From an uncultured Clostridium sp. (GTDB lineage Bacteria > Bacillota > Clostridia > Lachnospirales > Lachnospiraceae), in contig NZ_URHZ01000013.1 in assembly GCF_900547735.1 (NCBI RefSeq), positions 1-64,000 of the forward strand: DNA of 64,000 nt, given 5' to 3'. The position numbers were made by a program, and so were the translations under genes. Of the stretch, positions 34,444 through 43,298 are shown in pieces. Below the pieces are notes generated by a model. That model ran no database searches. It had not been told where the DNA came from and saw only the letters and a program-made list of their open reading frames with translations. The stretch's first letter is position 1; each line of letters begins with the position of its first letter.

Positions 34444-35850
34444 TTATGCAGCCTGAGCCTCTGCATTCTTTGTGCAAAGACTTACAATAATGTAAGCAAT
34501 GGCGGAAGGAATAACAGGGAAGACACCGCTCGGGATGATATTGCCAAGCGGGAAGACGATACCCGTCCAGCTTATAAGTACAGTGGCAACGCCCACGATG
34601 GAGGCAGCCACGGCGCCCATAGCCGTGCCTCGTTTCCAGGCCACACCGCCGACGAACGGAACAAAGCAGGCGGCTGCCAGGAAGGAGTATACGGAGTTCA
34701 GAAGTCCCAGGATGCTGCTGGCGGATAATGCCAGTGCGGTCGAGGTGAACATAAATCCGATGTTGACTCCCAGTGTGATTTTCTTTAACTGTGCCTCTGT
34801 TGGGGTTTTCTTAAGCGTACCCTGCCAGATATCGCGTGTTAATACGGTGGACATCGTGATCAGGCCGCAGTCGATAGTCGACATGCAGGCGGCCAGAACG
34901 GCGGCAATAATCAGTGCGCATACGACAGCGGGAAGTTCCATCAGGATAACATCGAAGAAAGCGCTGTTTCCGGTGGCGCCGTATTTGAAGGAGCCGTAGG
35001 AACCGATGAATGCGGGCATCAAAGCCAGCGGAATCATAACGAGGCAGGAGAAATAACAGGCAATACGGGAAATCTTTGCACTCTTTGCGGAGTTGATACG
35101 CTGATAGGTCGGCTGATCGGTAACAATACCTAAGAGCAGAGGCAGCATCATGCCTGCAAAGCCGGCTGCGGACAGACCGCTGAAATCCAGCGATGAGCTT
35201 GCCAGAGTGCCGGCCTGGACAGCCGCGCTCATTTCACCGACAGCGCCCTTGCTGAACAGGACAAGCGTGGTGGAAACGAGACCAACCAGGATAACGCCGG
35301 TCTGGATAACGGAGGTGGCAAAAGCACCCCAAAGTCCGGAGAGCTGAGAGTACAGCAGAACGACTACTGCGATAGCGATAGCTCCCACGTTGCCGGGAAG
35401 ACCAAGTGCTTCGAACAGGGCCTTGCCGGCCATAATCTGTCCGGCGATTAAGCCGATGGAGGAAATTGCGGTACTTAAGTCGTAGATAGTACCCGGAATT
35501 TCATTTTGATAGCGTTTACGTGTATAGTCTGTCATTGACATATAGCCGTTGTTGTAGATAAAGTTGTTAAGGAAAAGGGCTACTACGACTGTGGAGAGTG
35601 CACAGGCGATACCGTAGGCAGCGCCGGCCAGACCGCTGGTAGCACCCTCGGCAGCGCCGCCGACTACGAAACCGTTGCCGATCTGTCCGCCGATTGCTCC
35701 GCCCATCAGAAGCAGAACGCCGGCGGAACGGCCCATGCTCAAATAACCCTCGAAGTTACTGGCCTTGCTGCGGCCCATCCATCCGATAACGACCATTGCC
35801 GCGAAATAAATGATAAGAACGATTACGATTGTAGGAATCATTGCATTCAT
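34444..35850 (-). CDS. Sodium:solute symporter (SSS family)
   Basis: Sodium-coupled uptake protein of the SSS family, 468 residues with about 13 hydrophobic segments. Typical features: an N-terminal GWMGRSKASNFEGYLSMGRS segment, and AACMSTIDCGLITMSTVLTRDIW in the sodium-site region. It follows the flavoenzyme gene on the same strand with a gap of 70 bases, so it may bring in that enzyme's substrate. Possible substrates include carboxylates, amino-acid or betaine-like compounds; the sequence does not decide. Confidence 0.85.
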   Translation of the reverse strand: MNAMIPTIVIVLIIYFAAMVVIGWMGRSKASNFEGYLSMGRSAGVLLLMGGAIGGQIGNGFVVGGAAEGATSGLAGAAYGIACALSTVVVALFLNNFIYNNGYMSMTDYTRKRYQNEIPGTIYDLSTAISSIGLIAGQIMAGKALFEALGLPGNVGAIAIAVVVLLYSQLSGLWGAFATSVIQTGVILVGLVSTTLVLFSKGAVGEMSAAVQAGTLASSSLDFSGLSAAGFAGMMLPLLLGIVTDQPTYQRINSAKSAKISRIACYFSCLVMIPLALMPAFIGSYGSFKYGATGNSAFFDVILMELPAVVCALIIAAVLAACMSTIDCGLITMSTVLTRDIWQGTLKKTPTEAQLKKITLGVNIGFMFTSTALALSASSILGLLNSVYSFLAAACFVPFVGGVAWKRGTAMGAVAASIVGVATVLISWTGIVFPLGNIIPSGVFPVIPSAIAYIIVSLCTKNAEAQAA

Positions 35851-35920
35851 AATATAACATTCCTTTCTGCCGTGTTACACCTTCAACACGGTCTCCAGAT
35901 TATTAGGATATATGTATTTT

Positions 35921-37870
35921 TTATTCGATGTAGGAACCTGCATCATAGCCCTCATGAATGGCAAGACGGACATTTCGGGCCTGTTTGCAGTCGCCGATTT
36001 TCCAGAATTCCGGAGCACAGGAACGGAAGGATTCCGCCTCCTCCAGACAGGGAGCCAGGCCGGCCGCAATGATGACGGTATCTGCGGTGATTTTAATTTC
36101 TTTTCCATCCTGTTCCGCATGAACGCCGTCCGGAAGAATTTCCGTACAGCGCGTGCCGGTATGGGTGACAACGCCCAGCCGCTCCATTTCCAGGAGCACT
36201 GCCTCATGGTGCAGATAAGGAGCATCGCGGCAGAGTTCGGGTTTCATCTCAAGAACAGTAACTTTCTTTCCAAGCCCGCCAAGGACGATGCTTTCCTCAC
36301 AGCCAACCAGGCCGCCGCCCAGAATCACAACATTTTGGCCGATTTCTTCCATGTGCTCATGCATGCCCACTGCGGAAACAACGTGTTCCAGCTCTACACC
36401 GGGAATTGGAGGAACAATGGGGGAAGCTCCGATGGCACATACAATTGCGTCGGGTTTTATCTGCCTGGCCAGTTCCGGGGTCATGGCTGTGTTCAGTTTG
36501 ACGGTAATTCCACGTTCTCCAACTCTTCGGATCAGTACCTGCATAAACTGATCCAGCTTGTTTTTGAAAGACACATGTCTGGCAAAACGGATGGCGCCGC
36601 CGAGACAGTCCGACTTTTCAGCCAGGATAACCTGGTGTCCACGGTCAGCCAGAGTGATGGCAGCTTCCATGCCTGCGGGACCGCCGCCGATGACCAGAAC
36701 CTTTTTTGGGGAAACGGCAGGGCGGACGTCTTTTTCGGTGTACTCCCGTCCGGCTACCGGATTGACCGAGCAGCGGGTCAGGCGGGAAGAGTATTTTACG
36801 TAGGGGACAAAGGATTCACTGATACAGTTGTTACAGCGGATACACGGGGTAACGTCATAGTCACGTCCATTTGCCAGCTTACACGGCATCTGCGCGTCGG
36901 CAAGGATGGAACGCCCCACGGCGATGACATCCGCTTTGCCTTCTGCCAGTACCTGTTCCATCAGTTTCGGATCATCCAGTCCGCCTACGACGGCCACCGG
37001 AGTCTTCACCGCTTTTTTGATAGCTGCGGCATATTCTACATTGACGCCGAATGGATGGAACATGCTGGGAACCATGTGCTGGTTGGTTTCGGGGTAGTGA
37101 AAGGTTCCGGCCGTGACATGAATTAAATCCACTTTGCCGTCCAGCATCCTGGCGAATTCGACCTGATCCTCTATGGTCAGTCCGCCCTCCACCAGTTCGC
37201 TGCCGCTGAGACGAAACTCGATCAACAGGTCTGGACAGCGGCTGCGGATTGCGTCCACCACCATGAGGGAAATTCTGGCCCGGTTTTCCAGGCTGCCGCC
37301 GAATTTGTCGGTGCGGTGGTTATTCAGCGGGGAAAGGAACTCATGAAGCAGCCATCCGTGACCGCCATGAACCATAATCATCTCCACACCACCCAGATAT
37401 GCGATTTCCGCAGCATCGGCAAAACGTTTTACTATGTAGTTTATGGTCTCCTCGTCCAGGGCAGTGTAATCCTTGCCAAGGTGTCCGGGGGCATCGCTGG
37501 GAGCCCAGATTGGACCGTCATAATATTCCGGGTTGGCACGGCCGCCGGGATGAAGGATCTCAATGGCGGGAATTGCATTATGGCGTTTGATGGCATCGGT
37601 AGCCAGGATTAAGGATGGCATAACTTCGGGATCGTCCAGAGCCAGGCACAGCAGATGGGAGATACCGGTTTTCAGATCGATGCGGGCCTCACCCATGTTG
37701 ATGATAGCGGCTCCGCCTTTGGCCTTGCGTTCAAATATGGCAATATTGTCCGGGGTGAAGTGAGCCTGTGGCGTCAGATTAGACACCGATACAGGAGCCG
37801 CTTCAATTCGGTTTTTTAATACGGTGCGGCCTAGCCGCAGAGGCTGGAACAGCTGTGGATACGGATTCAT
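35921..37870 (-). CDS. Enoate-reductase-type NADH:flavin oxidoreductase (BaiCD/BaiH/FldZ-like)
   Basis: Large flavo-iron-sulfur enzyme that reduces or oxidises carbon-carbon double bonds conjugated to a carbonyl, 649 residues. Domain order: OYE-like FMN barrel (about 1-330), a 4Fe-4S cluster motif CxxCxxC-x17-C (Cys343, 346, 349, 367), then an FAD/NAD-binding domain with VLVIGGGPAG (residues 391-400) and a second GGGLVGCEE. In the barrel, VHGGHGWLLHEFLSP has Trp173 at the place where 2,4-dienoyl-CoA reductase has a catalytic Tyr. Ribosome binding site AAAGGAG precedes the ATG. It is divergent from an AraC regulator and followed by an SSS symporter. A second diverged copy lies at 39810. Confidence 0.88.
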   Translation of the reverse strand: MNPYPQLFQPLRLGRTVLKNRIEAAPVSVSNLTPQAHFTPDNIAIFERKAKGGAAIINMGEARIDLKTGISHLLCLALDDPEVMPSLILATDAIKRHNAIPAIEILHPGGRANPEYYDGPIWAPSDAPGHLGKDYTALDEETINYIVKRFADAAEIAYLGGVEMIMVHGGHGWLLHEFLSPLNNHRTDKFGGSLENRARISLMVVDAIRSRCPDLLIEFRLSGSELVEGGLTIEDQVEFARMLDGKVDLIHVTAGTFHYPETNQHMVPSMFHPFGVNVEYAAAIKKAVKTPVAVVGGLDDPKLMEQVLAEGKADVIAVGRSILADAQMPCKLANGRDYDVTPCIRCNNCISESFVPYVKYSSRLTRCSVNPVAGREYTEKDVRPAVSPKKVLVIGGGPAGMEAAITLADRGHQVILAEKSDCLGGAIRFARHVSFKNKLDQFMQVLIRRVGERGITVKLNTAMTPELARQIKPDAIVCAIGASPIVPPIPGVELEHVVSAVGMHEHMEEIGQNVVILGGGLVGCEESIVLGGLGKKVTVLEMKPELCRDAPYLHHEAVLLEMERLGVVTHTGTRCTEILPDGVHAEQDGKEIKITADTVIIAAGLAPCLEEAESFRSCAPEFWKIGDCKQARNVRLAIHEGYDAGSYIE

Positions 37871-38305
37871 AGCAGTTCTCCTTTCACGTGGCCCTCAGTT
37901 TTATTGGCTGAGGGCATATTGGAATAATTTGATTGCGGCACAGAAAAAAGCTTATTGATATTATAATCGGGCAAAGAGAAAAAGTAATTCAACAATTCTG
38001 ACGAATAATTTAATAATTTTGACATCTGAGCGTAGGAGAGAATGCCACCTGCTATGCTCCACCCACAAAAATACCGAGTTACACGGCGCGAAACGGCACT
38101 TTTTGCCGTTTCTGTGCATCGCGAAGCGTGTTATTGTTCACAGCGAAATGCGGTGTGAACAGTAACCCTCCCATCTCAACTATCCGATAAGCCTCTCTAT
38201 GGACTTGTGTTCACATCCAAAATTTGATAAAATTTAAACAAATAGATTGAATAATAATAACTGTAACCCAGAAGCCGGTTATCCCGGGAAAGGTAGGTAG
38301 ATGTT
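37871..38305. other. Structured intergenic region between the flavoenzyme and AraC genes
   Basis: No supported gene in 435 bases. A possible minus-strand promoter has TATAAT at about 37960 with TTACTT 16 bases upstream. Two hairpins are visible: GAAACGGCA paired to TGCCGTTTC (38090-38112) and GTTCACA paired to TGTGAAC (38136-38160); TGTTCACA recurs near 38208. The GC-rich block 38030-38170 differs in composition from its AT-rich flanks and may be a repeated extragenic element or a structured leader. Confidence 0.5.
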
Positions 38306-39628
38306 GTGGATAAAACAAAAATGATTCCCATGTCACTGGACTATTGGAAAGGTTATATCACGCTGTATCATGTACTGGCCTGCGAGCTGTCTTACAGCCT
38401 GATCTACAACAATATCCGCCCGGATAAGGTGGGGGATGCCCTGGCCACCGTAGGCCTGGACACGCTTCCCAACCGTTTTCTTTTGATCCAGGTGGATGAC
38501 TACTATAATTTCAGCAGCAAGATGCATATCACTCAGGAATTTTTTCAAAAGACCGCCCTTATCAACATGCTCCGGGAAAGCATGGATCACATGGGCCTGA
38601 AGGGGTTTATGGCCAATCTGGTAGGCCTTGACAAGCTGATCTGCTTTTTATGCTGCCCGGAGTGGGAGGGAGCGGAGATTTACGATCACCTGTCACGTGT
38701 GGCGGAGGCATTAAAGAAAGAGATCAGAACCAGAAGCGCTTATACCATTTCGGTCTGCATCAGCCAGCAGTGCTGCCGTCTCGGGCAGTATTCCCAGATG
38801 TATCCCCGGATGGATCTGGCTCTGAATAAGAGTTATTTTTCAGGAAAGGAAGTCACAATGCTTCTGGAAAATATGGAACAGGAAAAGAAGGAGCCGGAGG
38901 AGGTTGACTTAAACCGGTATTACCCCGAACTGCTGGCTGCTTTTGCCCGGCGCAACCGGGAGCAGCTGGAAGGCGTGCTGCAGGAGATGGTGCGCGCCCT
39001 TCTGGAAGGAAGGACGCGGCCGCAGAAAGCAAAGGTGGAAATGCTCCGTCTGGTGCAGCGTATCGGAGATTACTGTGTGCGGTGCGGCGTGCCGGAGAAC
39101 TGGATGCAGCACAGGAGCGATACGGCCATGTCACGTATCCTTTCATGCAGCTTTGTGGCGGATACGAGAAGCTGTTTCCTGGAGTTTTATGATGAGGTGA
39201 CCCAGGCGCTGGAGGAGCGCGGGGCCGATGAGGAATATTCGTTCAAAATCCCGGTGTCCGAGTATATTGATACCCACTATATGGAAAATATCAGGCTGGG
39301 CTATCTGGCGGATATGATGGGATTCAGCGAGGGGCATTTTGCCCGGATTTTCCGAAAAGAATTCGGCGTGACATTCGTCCAGTATCTGACGGAGTGCAGG
39401 ATCCAGCGGAGCAAGGAACTGTTGGCCGATACCTGTATCCCCATTGAGCAGATTGCCTACCGGGTGGGGCTGAACAGCTACAGCTATTTCTGCACCTGTT
39501 TTAAGAGGTCCTGCGGCATGTCCCCCGGTGCGTTCCGGGCCAGCGCGTCCTTACAGGATGAGAAAGTGGGAACAGGGAAGAATGAAACAGAAAAGGACGG
39601 AGCAGTCTGTCCATATCCTAAAAGTTGA
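38306..39628 (+). CDS. AraC-family transcription regulator
   Basis: Regulator of 440 residues with an N-terminal sensory region of unknown fold (about 1-320; cysteine-containing in the middle, e.g. ICFLCCPEW and ISQQCCRL) and a C-terminal AraC double helix-turn-helix (about 325-425: IRLGYLADMMGFSEGHFARIFRKEFG and CIPIEQIAYRVGLNSYSYFCTCFKRSCG). The start is GTG with AAGGTAGG upstream. It stands between two enoate-reductase-type genes, divergent to one and upstream of the other, so it probably activates both. The signal is likely the imported substrate. Confidence 0.87.
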   Translation: MDKTKMIPMSLDYWKGYITLYHVLACELSYSLIYNNIRPDKVGDALATVGLDTLPNRFLLIQVDDYYNFSSKMHITQEFFQKTALINMLRESMDHMGLKGFMANLVGLDKLICFLCCPEWEGAEIYDHLSRVAEALKKEIRTRSAYTISVCISQQCCRLGQYSQMYPRMDLALNKSYFSGKEVTMLLENMEQEKKEPEEVDLNRYYPELLAAFARRNREQLEGVLQEMVRALLEGRTRPQKAKVEMLRLVQRIGDYCVRCGVPENWMQHRSDTAMSRILSCSFVADTRSCFLEFYDEVTQALEERGADEEYSFKIPVSEYIDTHYMENIRLGYLADMMGFSEGHFARIFRKEFGVTFVQYLTECRIQRSKELLADTCIPIEQIAYRVGLNSYSYFCTCFKRSCGMSPGAFRASASLQDEKVGTGKNETEKDGAVCPYPKS

Positions 39629-39742
39629 TTTTTTGAAATAAAATGTTTGAAAATTGAATAACATTTGATGCGGTAAGTTGTTAGTATGTACATATTGGCA
39701 CAGAGAAAAAAGCGAATTTTTAAGTACAGAAAATTTGACGGG

Positions 39743-39757
39743 GCGGATTTTATCCGC
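39743..39757. promoter_or_regulatory. Inverted repeat upstream of the second flavoenzyme
   Basis: GCGGATTTTATCCGC is a perfect 6-base-arm palindrome about 55 bases before the start codon and just after a TTGACG. It may be a regulator site; no clear -10 box at normal spacing was found. Confidence 0.35.
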
Positions 39758-39809
39758 TCCTGGATTATGATGCTTCAGACTGATACCCTGAAGAGAAGAG
39801 GAGGCCATT

Positions 39810-41768
39810 ATGTCCAATTATCCGCATCTTTTTGCGCCCATCCGCGTGCGCAATGTTTACATTAAAAACCGTGTTGAATCGGCTCCCATGTCCGCCAGCG
39901 GCGAAGTTCCGTTCTATACCCGCGAGGCCTATGAGATGTACAATTCCATCGCCAAAGGAGGCGCCGGTATCGTCACTCTGGGTGAGGCAGGCGTTCACAG
40001 CCTGACGGATCATGCCCATCCCGCCATGCCGCATCTGGATGACGAGAATCTTCTTCCGTCCCTGATTCAGACCGTGGATACCGTACATAAGTGGGGAGCG
40101 CTTGCATCGATTGAGCTGACCCATTCCGGCTGCCGCGCCAAAGGAGCATTCCTGGCCGAGGGCGGTTATGTCATCGGGCCGAGCCCCATGGAGGAGAACC
40201 TCTATGGCGATAAGGTCATCGAGATGGATGAAGACATGATGAATGAGATTGCCGACGCCTATGCGCAGGCTGCCTATATGGCCGAGTTTGCAGGCTGTGA
40301 TATGGTAAATATCCATGGAGGCCACGGCTGGCTCATCAGCCAGTTCCTGTCCGATTTAAATAACCACCGGACCGACAAATACGGCGGCTCCATCGAGAAC
40401 AAAGCACGTTTTCCACTGATGATCGTAGACCGCATCCGGCAGAAATGTCCGAACCTGATCATCGAATTCCGCTTAAGCGGCGTTGAAGAGACCGAGGGAG
40501 GCATTACCATTGACGAGACGGTGGAATTTGCCAAAATGCTGGACGGAAAGGTAGATATTATCCACGTTTCCGCAGCCACCTTCCACGATACGGGTTCCGC
40601 AGCCCGCATGTTCCCGACTGTGTTCTATCCAAGAGGCTGCAACGTAGAAAATGCGTCAAAAATTAAAGCCGTAGTGAAAAATTCACTTGTGTCCGTAGTG
40701 GGCGGAATTAACGATCCTGAATTTATGGATGCAACCCTTGCCGATGGAAAGGCCGACTTTGTAGTAGTGGGACGTCAGTTTATCGCTGATCCCGACTGGG
40801 TTGTGAAAGCGCGTACGGGCAGAGCCGATGAGATCAGCAAATGTATCCGCTGCGAAACATGTATCAGCGCCGGATTTATCCCCCATGTTCCGTTCTCCTC
40901 CGGTGTACTCCGCTGCAGTGTTAATCCTGCGTGGGGACGCGAGTATGAGAACACCCGCAAAGAGGAAAAACCGGAACATCTGAAAAAAGTACTGGTAGCA
41001 GGCGGAGGCCCGGGAGGCATGGAAGCGGCTATGACGGCGGCGCGGCGCGGCCATACGGTGATTCTCTGTGAAAAGAGCGATCATCTGGCGGCCAATCTGG
41101 ACTACGCAAAACAGATTTCATTTAAACATGACATTGTGGACTTCCTGAAATCCATGGTGGTAAGAGTCCAGCGCACCCCGAATCTGGAGATCCGTCTTGA
41201 TACGGAAGTGACCGAGGAACTGATCCGCGCCGAGAAGCCGGATGTAATTATTGCGGCCTGCGGTTCCGAACCTATCACGCCGCCTATTCCGGGACTGGAC
41301 CGCCCGATTGTCCACCACATTACCGACCTGTACAGGAAACATCTTTCCATAGGGAAAAAGGTCGTGGTGATCGGCGGCGGCCTGGCAGGATGCGAAGAGG
41401 GCCTTGGCCTTGCCTGGGAAGGCCATGACGTCACCATCGTGGAGATGAAGGATGGTCTGGCAAAAGACGCTCCTTACATTCACTGGCGCCATCTGCTCAC
41501 CAAGCTGAATGAATCGGTTCACTCCTACTGCTCCGCCAGGGTTCTTTCCGTGGAGGAGAACGGTGTGAAAATCGTGGATGCCGAAGGTACGGAACAGCTT
41601 TTAGAGGCCGACACCGTTCTGGTTGCCGCCGGTATGCGCGGCACTTCCGAGCACTTCGACAGTTGGCATGATCTGGCCGATGAAGTGATTGTTGTGGGTG
41701 ACTGCCGCAAAGCTTCCAAGATTCTGGAGGCTATGAGAACCGGTTACTGTGCCGGAATGACGATATAA
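39810..41768 (+). CDS. Enoate-reductase-type NADH:flavin oxidoreductase, second copy
   Basis: 652-residue homologue of the protein at 35921-37870 with the same three-part layout: FMN barrel, 4Fe-4S motif (CIRCETC and a later Cys in LRCSVNP), and FAD/NAD domain (VLVAGGGPGGMEAA, VVVIGGGLAGCEE). The barrel active-site block is IHGGHGWLISQFLSDLNNHRTDKYGG, again with Trp where dienoyl-CoA reductase has Tyr. Ribosome binding site GAGGAGG. In bile-acid dehydroxylating clostridia, paired enzymes of this type (BaiCD and BaiH) act on epimeric substrates; a paired role here is plausible but unproven. A strong terminator follows. Confidence 0.88.
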   Translation: MSNYPHLFAPIRVRNVYIKNRVESAPMSASGEVPFYTREAYEMYNSIAKGGAGIVTLGEAGVHSLTDHAHPAMPHLDDENLLPSLIQTVDTVHKWGALASIELTHSGCRAKGAFLAEGGYVIGPSPMEENLYGDKVIEMDEDMMNEIADAYAQAAYMAEFAGCDMVNIHGGHGWLISQFLSDLNNHRTDKYGGSIENKARFPLMIVDRIRQKCPNLIIEFRLSGVEETEGGITIDETVEFAKMLDGKVDIIHVSAATFHDTGSAARMFPTVFYPRGCNVENASKIKAVVKNSLVSVVGGINDPEFMDATLADGKADFVVVGRQFIADPDWVVKARTGRADEISKCIRCETCISAGFIPHVPFSSGVLRCSVNPAWGREYENTRKEEKPEHLKKVLVAGGGPGGMEAAMTAARRGHTVILCEKSDHLAANLDYAKQISFKHDIVDFLKSMVVRVQRTPNLEIRLDTEVTEELIRAEKPDVIIAACGSEPITPPIPGLDRPIVHHITDLYRKHLSIGKKVVVIGGGLAGCEEGLGLAWEGHDVTIVEMKDGLAKDAPYIHWRHLLTKLNESVHSYCSARVLSVEENGVKIVDAEGTEQLLEADTVLVAAGMRGTSEHFDSWHDLADEVIVVGDCRKASKILEAMRTGYCAGMTI

Positions 41769-41820
41769 AAATTTTTTGAAATAACCCGTATGTACCGCAT
41801 ATAAGCGGCGCAGATGATGG

Positions 41821-41859
41821 AAGGGCCGGACTTTGTTTAACTGCAAAGTCCGGCCCTTT
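41821..41859 (+). terminator. Terminator after the second flavoenzyme
   Basis: A perfect 15-base stem (41821-41835 with 41844-41858) with an 8-base loop and TTTT at the 3' side. Confidence 0.93.
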
Positions 41860-41980
41860 TGACGAACACCAAAGAGAGTCTACCAATGAAAGTCCCAGCC
41901 GTCACGGCCATTCCAAACGCCAAATCAAAGAAATTCCCTAAATAAAACCTATAAAATTTGCTAAAAATCAAAAATATATC

Positions 41981-42009
41981 TTGACAAATCTGTACAATGC
42001 ATATAATAT
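41981..42009 (+). promoter_or_regulatory. Promoter of the ABC/glycyl radical operon
   Basis: TTGACA (41981-41986) with TAATAT at 42004-42009 (17-base spacer) or the overlapping consensus TATAAT at 42002-42007 (15-base spacer). Confidence 0.82.
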
Positions 42010-42013
42010 AAAA

Positions 42014-42043
42014 TTACATTAACGTTAATGTGAACGTTAATGT
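42014..42043. promoter_or_regulatory. LacI-type operator, tandem
   Basis: The palindrome ACATTAACGTTAATGT at 42016-42031 is identical in its 16-base core to the operator before the LacI gene at 26694-26715. It is followed by an overlapping partial copy (GAACGTTAATGT, to about 42043). It lies right after the -10 box, a classical repression position. Confidence 0.85.
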
Positions 42044-42089
42044 TGGGTGTGGCAGAACACCAAAAAACAAATGTATGGGAGGAAAACAA

Positions 42090-43106
42090 ATGAAGAAATT
42101 AGTTGCGGCATTATTAGTATCAAGTATGGTACTGGCTACGACAGGGTGTTCATCTAAGACAGAGGCACCGGCACCGACAGAGGCGCCAAAGACAGAGGCT
42201 CCGGCAGAAGCCGGCGGCGAGACGGAAGCAGCAGAGAGTAAAGAAGCAGGAAAACAGTACGAGATTGCTTTCAGTTTAAAGACAGTTACCAACGATGCAT
42301 TCCAGAGCGGAATTGCAGATGCGATTAAGTCGAATGTTGAGGCGGCAGGCCACAAGTTCACACTGGTTACGGCCGGTGACGAGACCGCAGTATCCGCACA
42401 GGTAACACAGATTGAGGATTTAATTGCTAAAAAAGTTGATGCCATCATCGTTAACCCAATGGATGCCAATGCAGTCGTTCCGGCTCTCCAGAAGGCAAAA
42501 GACGCAGGTATTCCGGTTGTCCTTGTAGACAGCACAATTGCTGAGGGCAACGAAGATTTATATGTTACATATGTAGGTACGGACAACTATGCAGCAGCCA
42601 AACTCGGCGCAGAGAAGCTGACGGAAAAACTTGGAAACAAGGGAAAAGTTATTATTGTCAGAGGCGCTAACGGAAACTCCGTAGGCGATGCCCGTGTAAA
42701 CGGATTCAAAGACGGCCTTGGCGACGGAATCGAAATCGTAGGCGAGCAGCCAGGCGACTGGAGCAACGACGTGGCAAAACAGGTTACGGAGAACATGCTT
42801 CAGGCAAACCCGGAAGTAGACGGTTTATTCACAGCATCCGACGTTATGCTGGACGGTATCCTTCAGGCAATGGACGATGCAAAACGTGAAGGCATCCAGA
42901 TCATGAGCTTCGACGGTTCCGACGATGGAAAAGCACTGATCGAAGAAGGCCTTGTACTTGGCACAATGGCACAGTTCCCGGATCATATGGGCAAGATTGC
43001 CGTAGATACCCTGGTTGGCGTATTAGACGGAACAACCGACGCGGCAAGCGTTGACAAATACATCGACTCCGGTACAGAGTGTGTTACCGCAGAAAACCTT
43101 AAATAA
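42090..43106 (+). CDS. Ribose-type sugar ABC transporter, substrate-binding lipoprotein
   Basis: Extracellular binding protein, 338 residues from ATG 42090. It has a lipoprotein signal peptide with lipidated Cys20 (ATTGCSS), a Thr/Glu/Ala/Pro linker, and a periplasmic-binding-protein type I fold (family 4, RbsB-like: IAFSLKTVTNDAFQSGIADAIK, IIVNPMDANAVVPALQKAKDAGIPVVLVD). The frame opens further upstream at 42030, but GGGAGG precedes ATG 42090 and the signal peptide starts there. First gene of the LacI-controlled operon. Such proteins bind pentoses, hexoses, polyols or AI-2. Confidence 0.92.
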   Translation: MKKLVAALLVSSMVLATTGCSSKTEAPAPTEAPKTEAPAEAGGETEAAESKEAGKQYEIAFSLKTVTNDAFQSGIADAIKSNVEAAGHKFTLVTAGDETAVSAQVTQIEDLIAKKVDAIIVNPMDANAVVPALQKAKDAGIPVVLVDSTIAEGNEDLYVTYVGTDNYAAAKLGAEKLTEKLGNKGKVIIVRGANGNSVGDARVNGFKDGLGDGIEIVGEQPGDWSNDVAKQVTENMLQANPEVDGLFTASDVMLDGILQAMDDAKREGIQIMSFDGSDDGKALIEEGLVLGTMAQFPDHMGKIAVDTLVGVLDGTTDAASVDKYIDSGTECVTAENLK

Positions 43107-43115
43107 TAAAGGAAT

Positions 43116-43149
43116 GAAGTAAGTACAGGATAGAAGTAAGTACGGGATA
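43116..43149 (+). repeat. Tandem 17-bp duplication
   Basis: GAAGTAAGTACAGGATA (43116-43132) is followed at once by the same 17 bases with one change (43133-43149), just after the binding-protein gene. Confidence 0.85.
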
Positions 43150-43156
43150 GTGGAGG

Positions 43157-43216
43157 AGGTGCTGCAAAATTCTCAGGGAAGCAACAGGCTGAAGAATTTT
43201 ACAGCACCTTTTCTTA
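43157..43216 (+). terminator. Hairpin with T-run between binding protein and permease
   Basis: A 16-17-base stem (43157-43173 with 43193-43209) and TTTTCTT. As the operon continues, this probably acts as a partial terminator that makes the binding protein more abundant than the membrane parts. Confidence 0.8.
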
Positions 43217-43270
43217 AAAGCAGCGGTTGCAGAGTGAACCGTAACTTTGCAAGGACTCTGCATTAATCAG

Positions 43271-43298
43271 GGTAACAGTTCATGCTGTCTGAACTGTT
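43271..43298 (+). promoter_or_regulatory. Hairpin at the 5' side of the permease gene
   Basis: TAACAGTTCA paired with TGAACTGTTA, loop of about 7 bases, covering the first possible ATG (43282) of the permease frame. It could mask or set translation initiation. Confidence 0.5.

Larger units (their letters stand above)
41769..42089. other. Control region of the ABC/glycyl radical operon
   Basis: Contains the terminator of the second flavoenzyme (41821-41858), an unremarkable stretch to about 41975, then promoter and operators of the downstream operon. Confidence 0.8.

Noticed and set aside
35912..37126. 404-codon plus-strand open frame opposite the first enoate-reductase-type gene
   Set aside because: It is a shadow of a gene with intact flavin and iron-sulfur motifs on the other strand; no domain was recognised.
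38090..38160. Hairpins considered as a terminator for the AraC or flavoenzyme genes
   Set aside because: Neither hairpin is followed by a T-run at the right place, and both flanking genes point away from the region.
28894..41768. Assignment of the accessory block as a true bile-acid (bai) operon
   Set aside because: Key members such as BaiE, BaiA, BaiB and BaiG were not seen, and gene order differs; only the enzyme families are shared.
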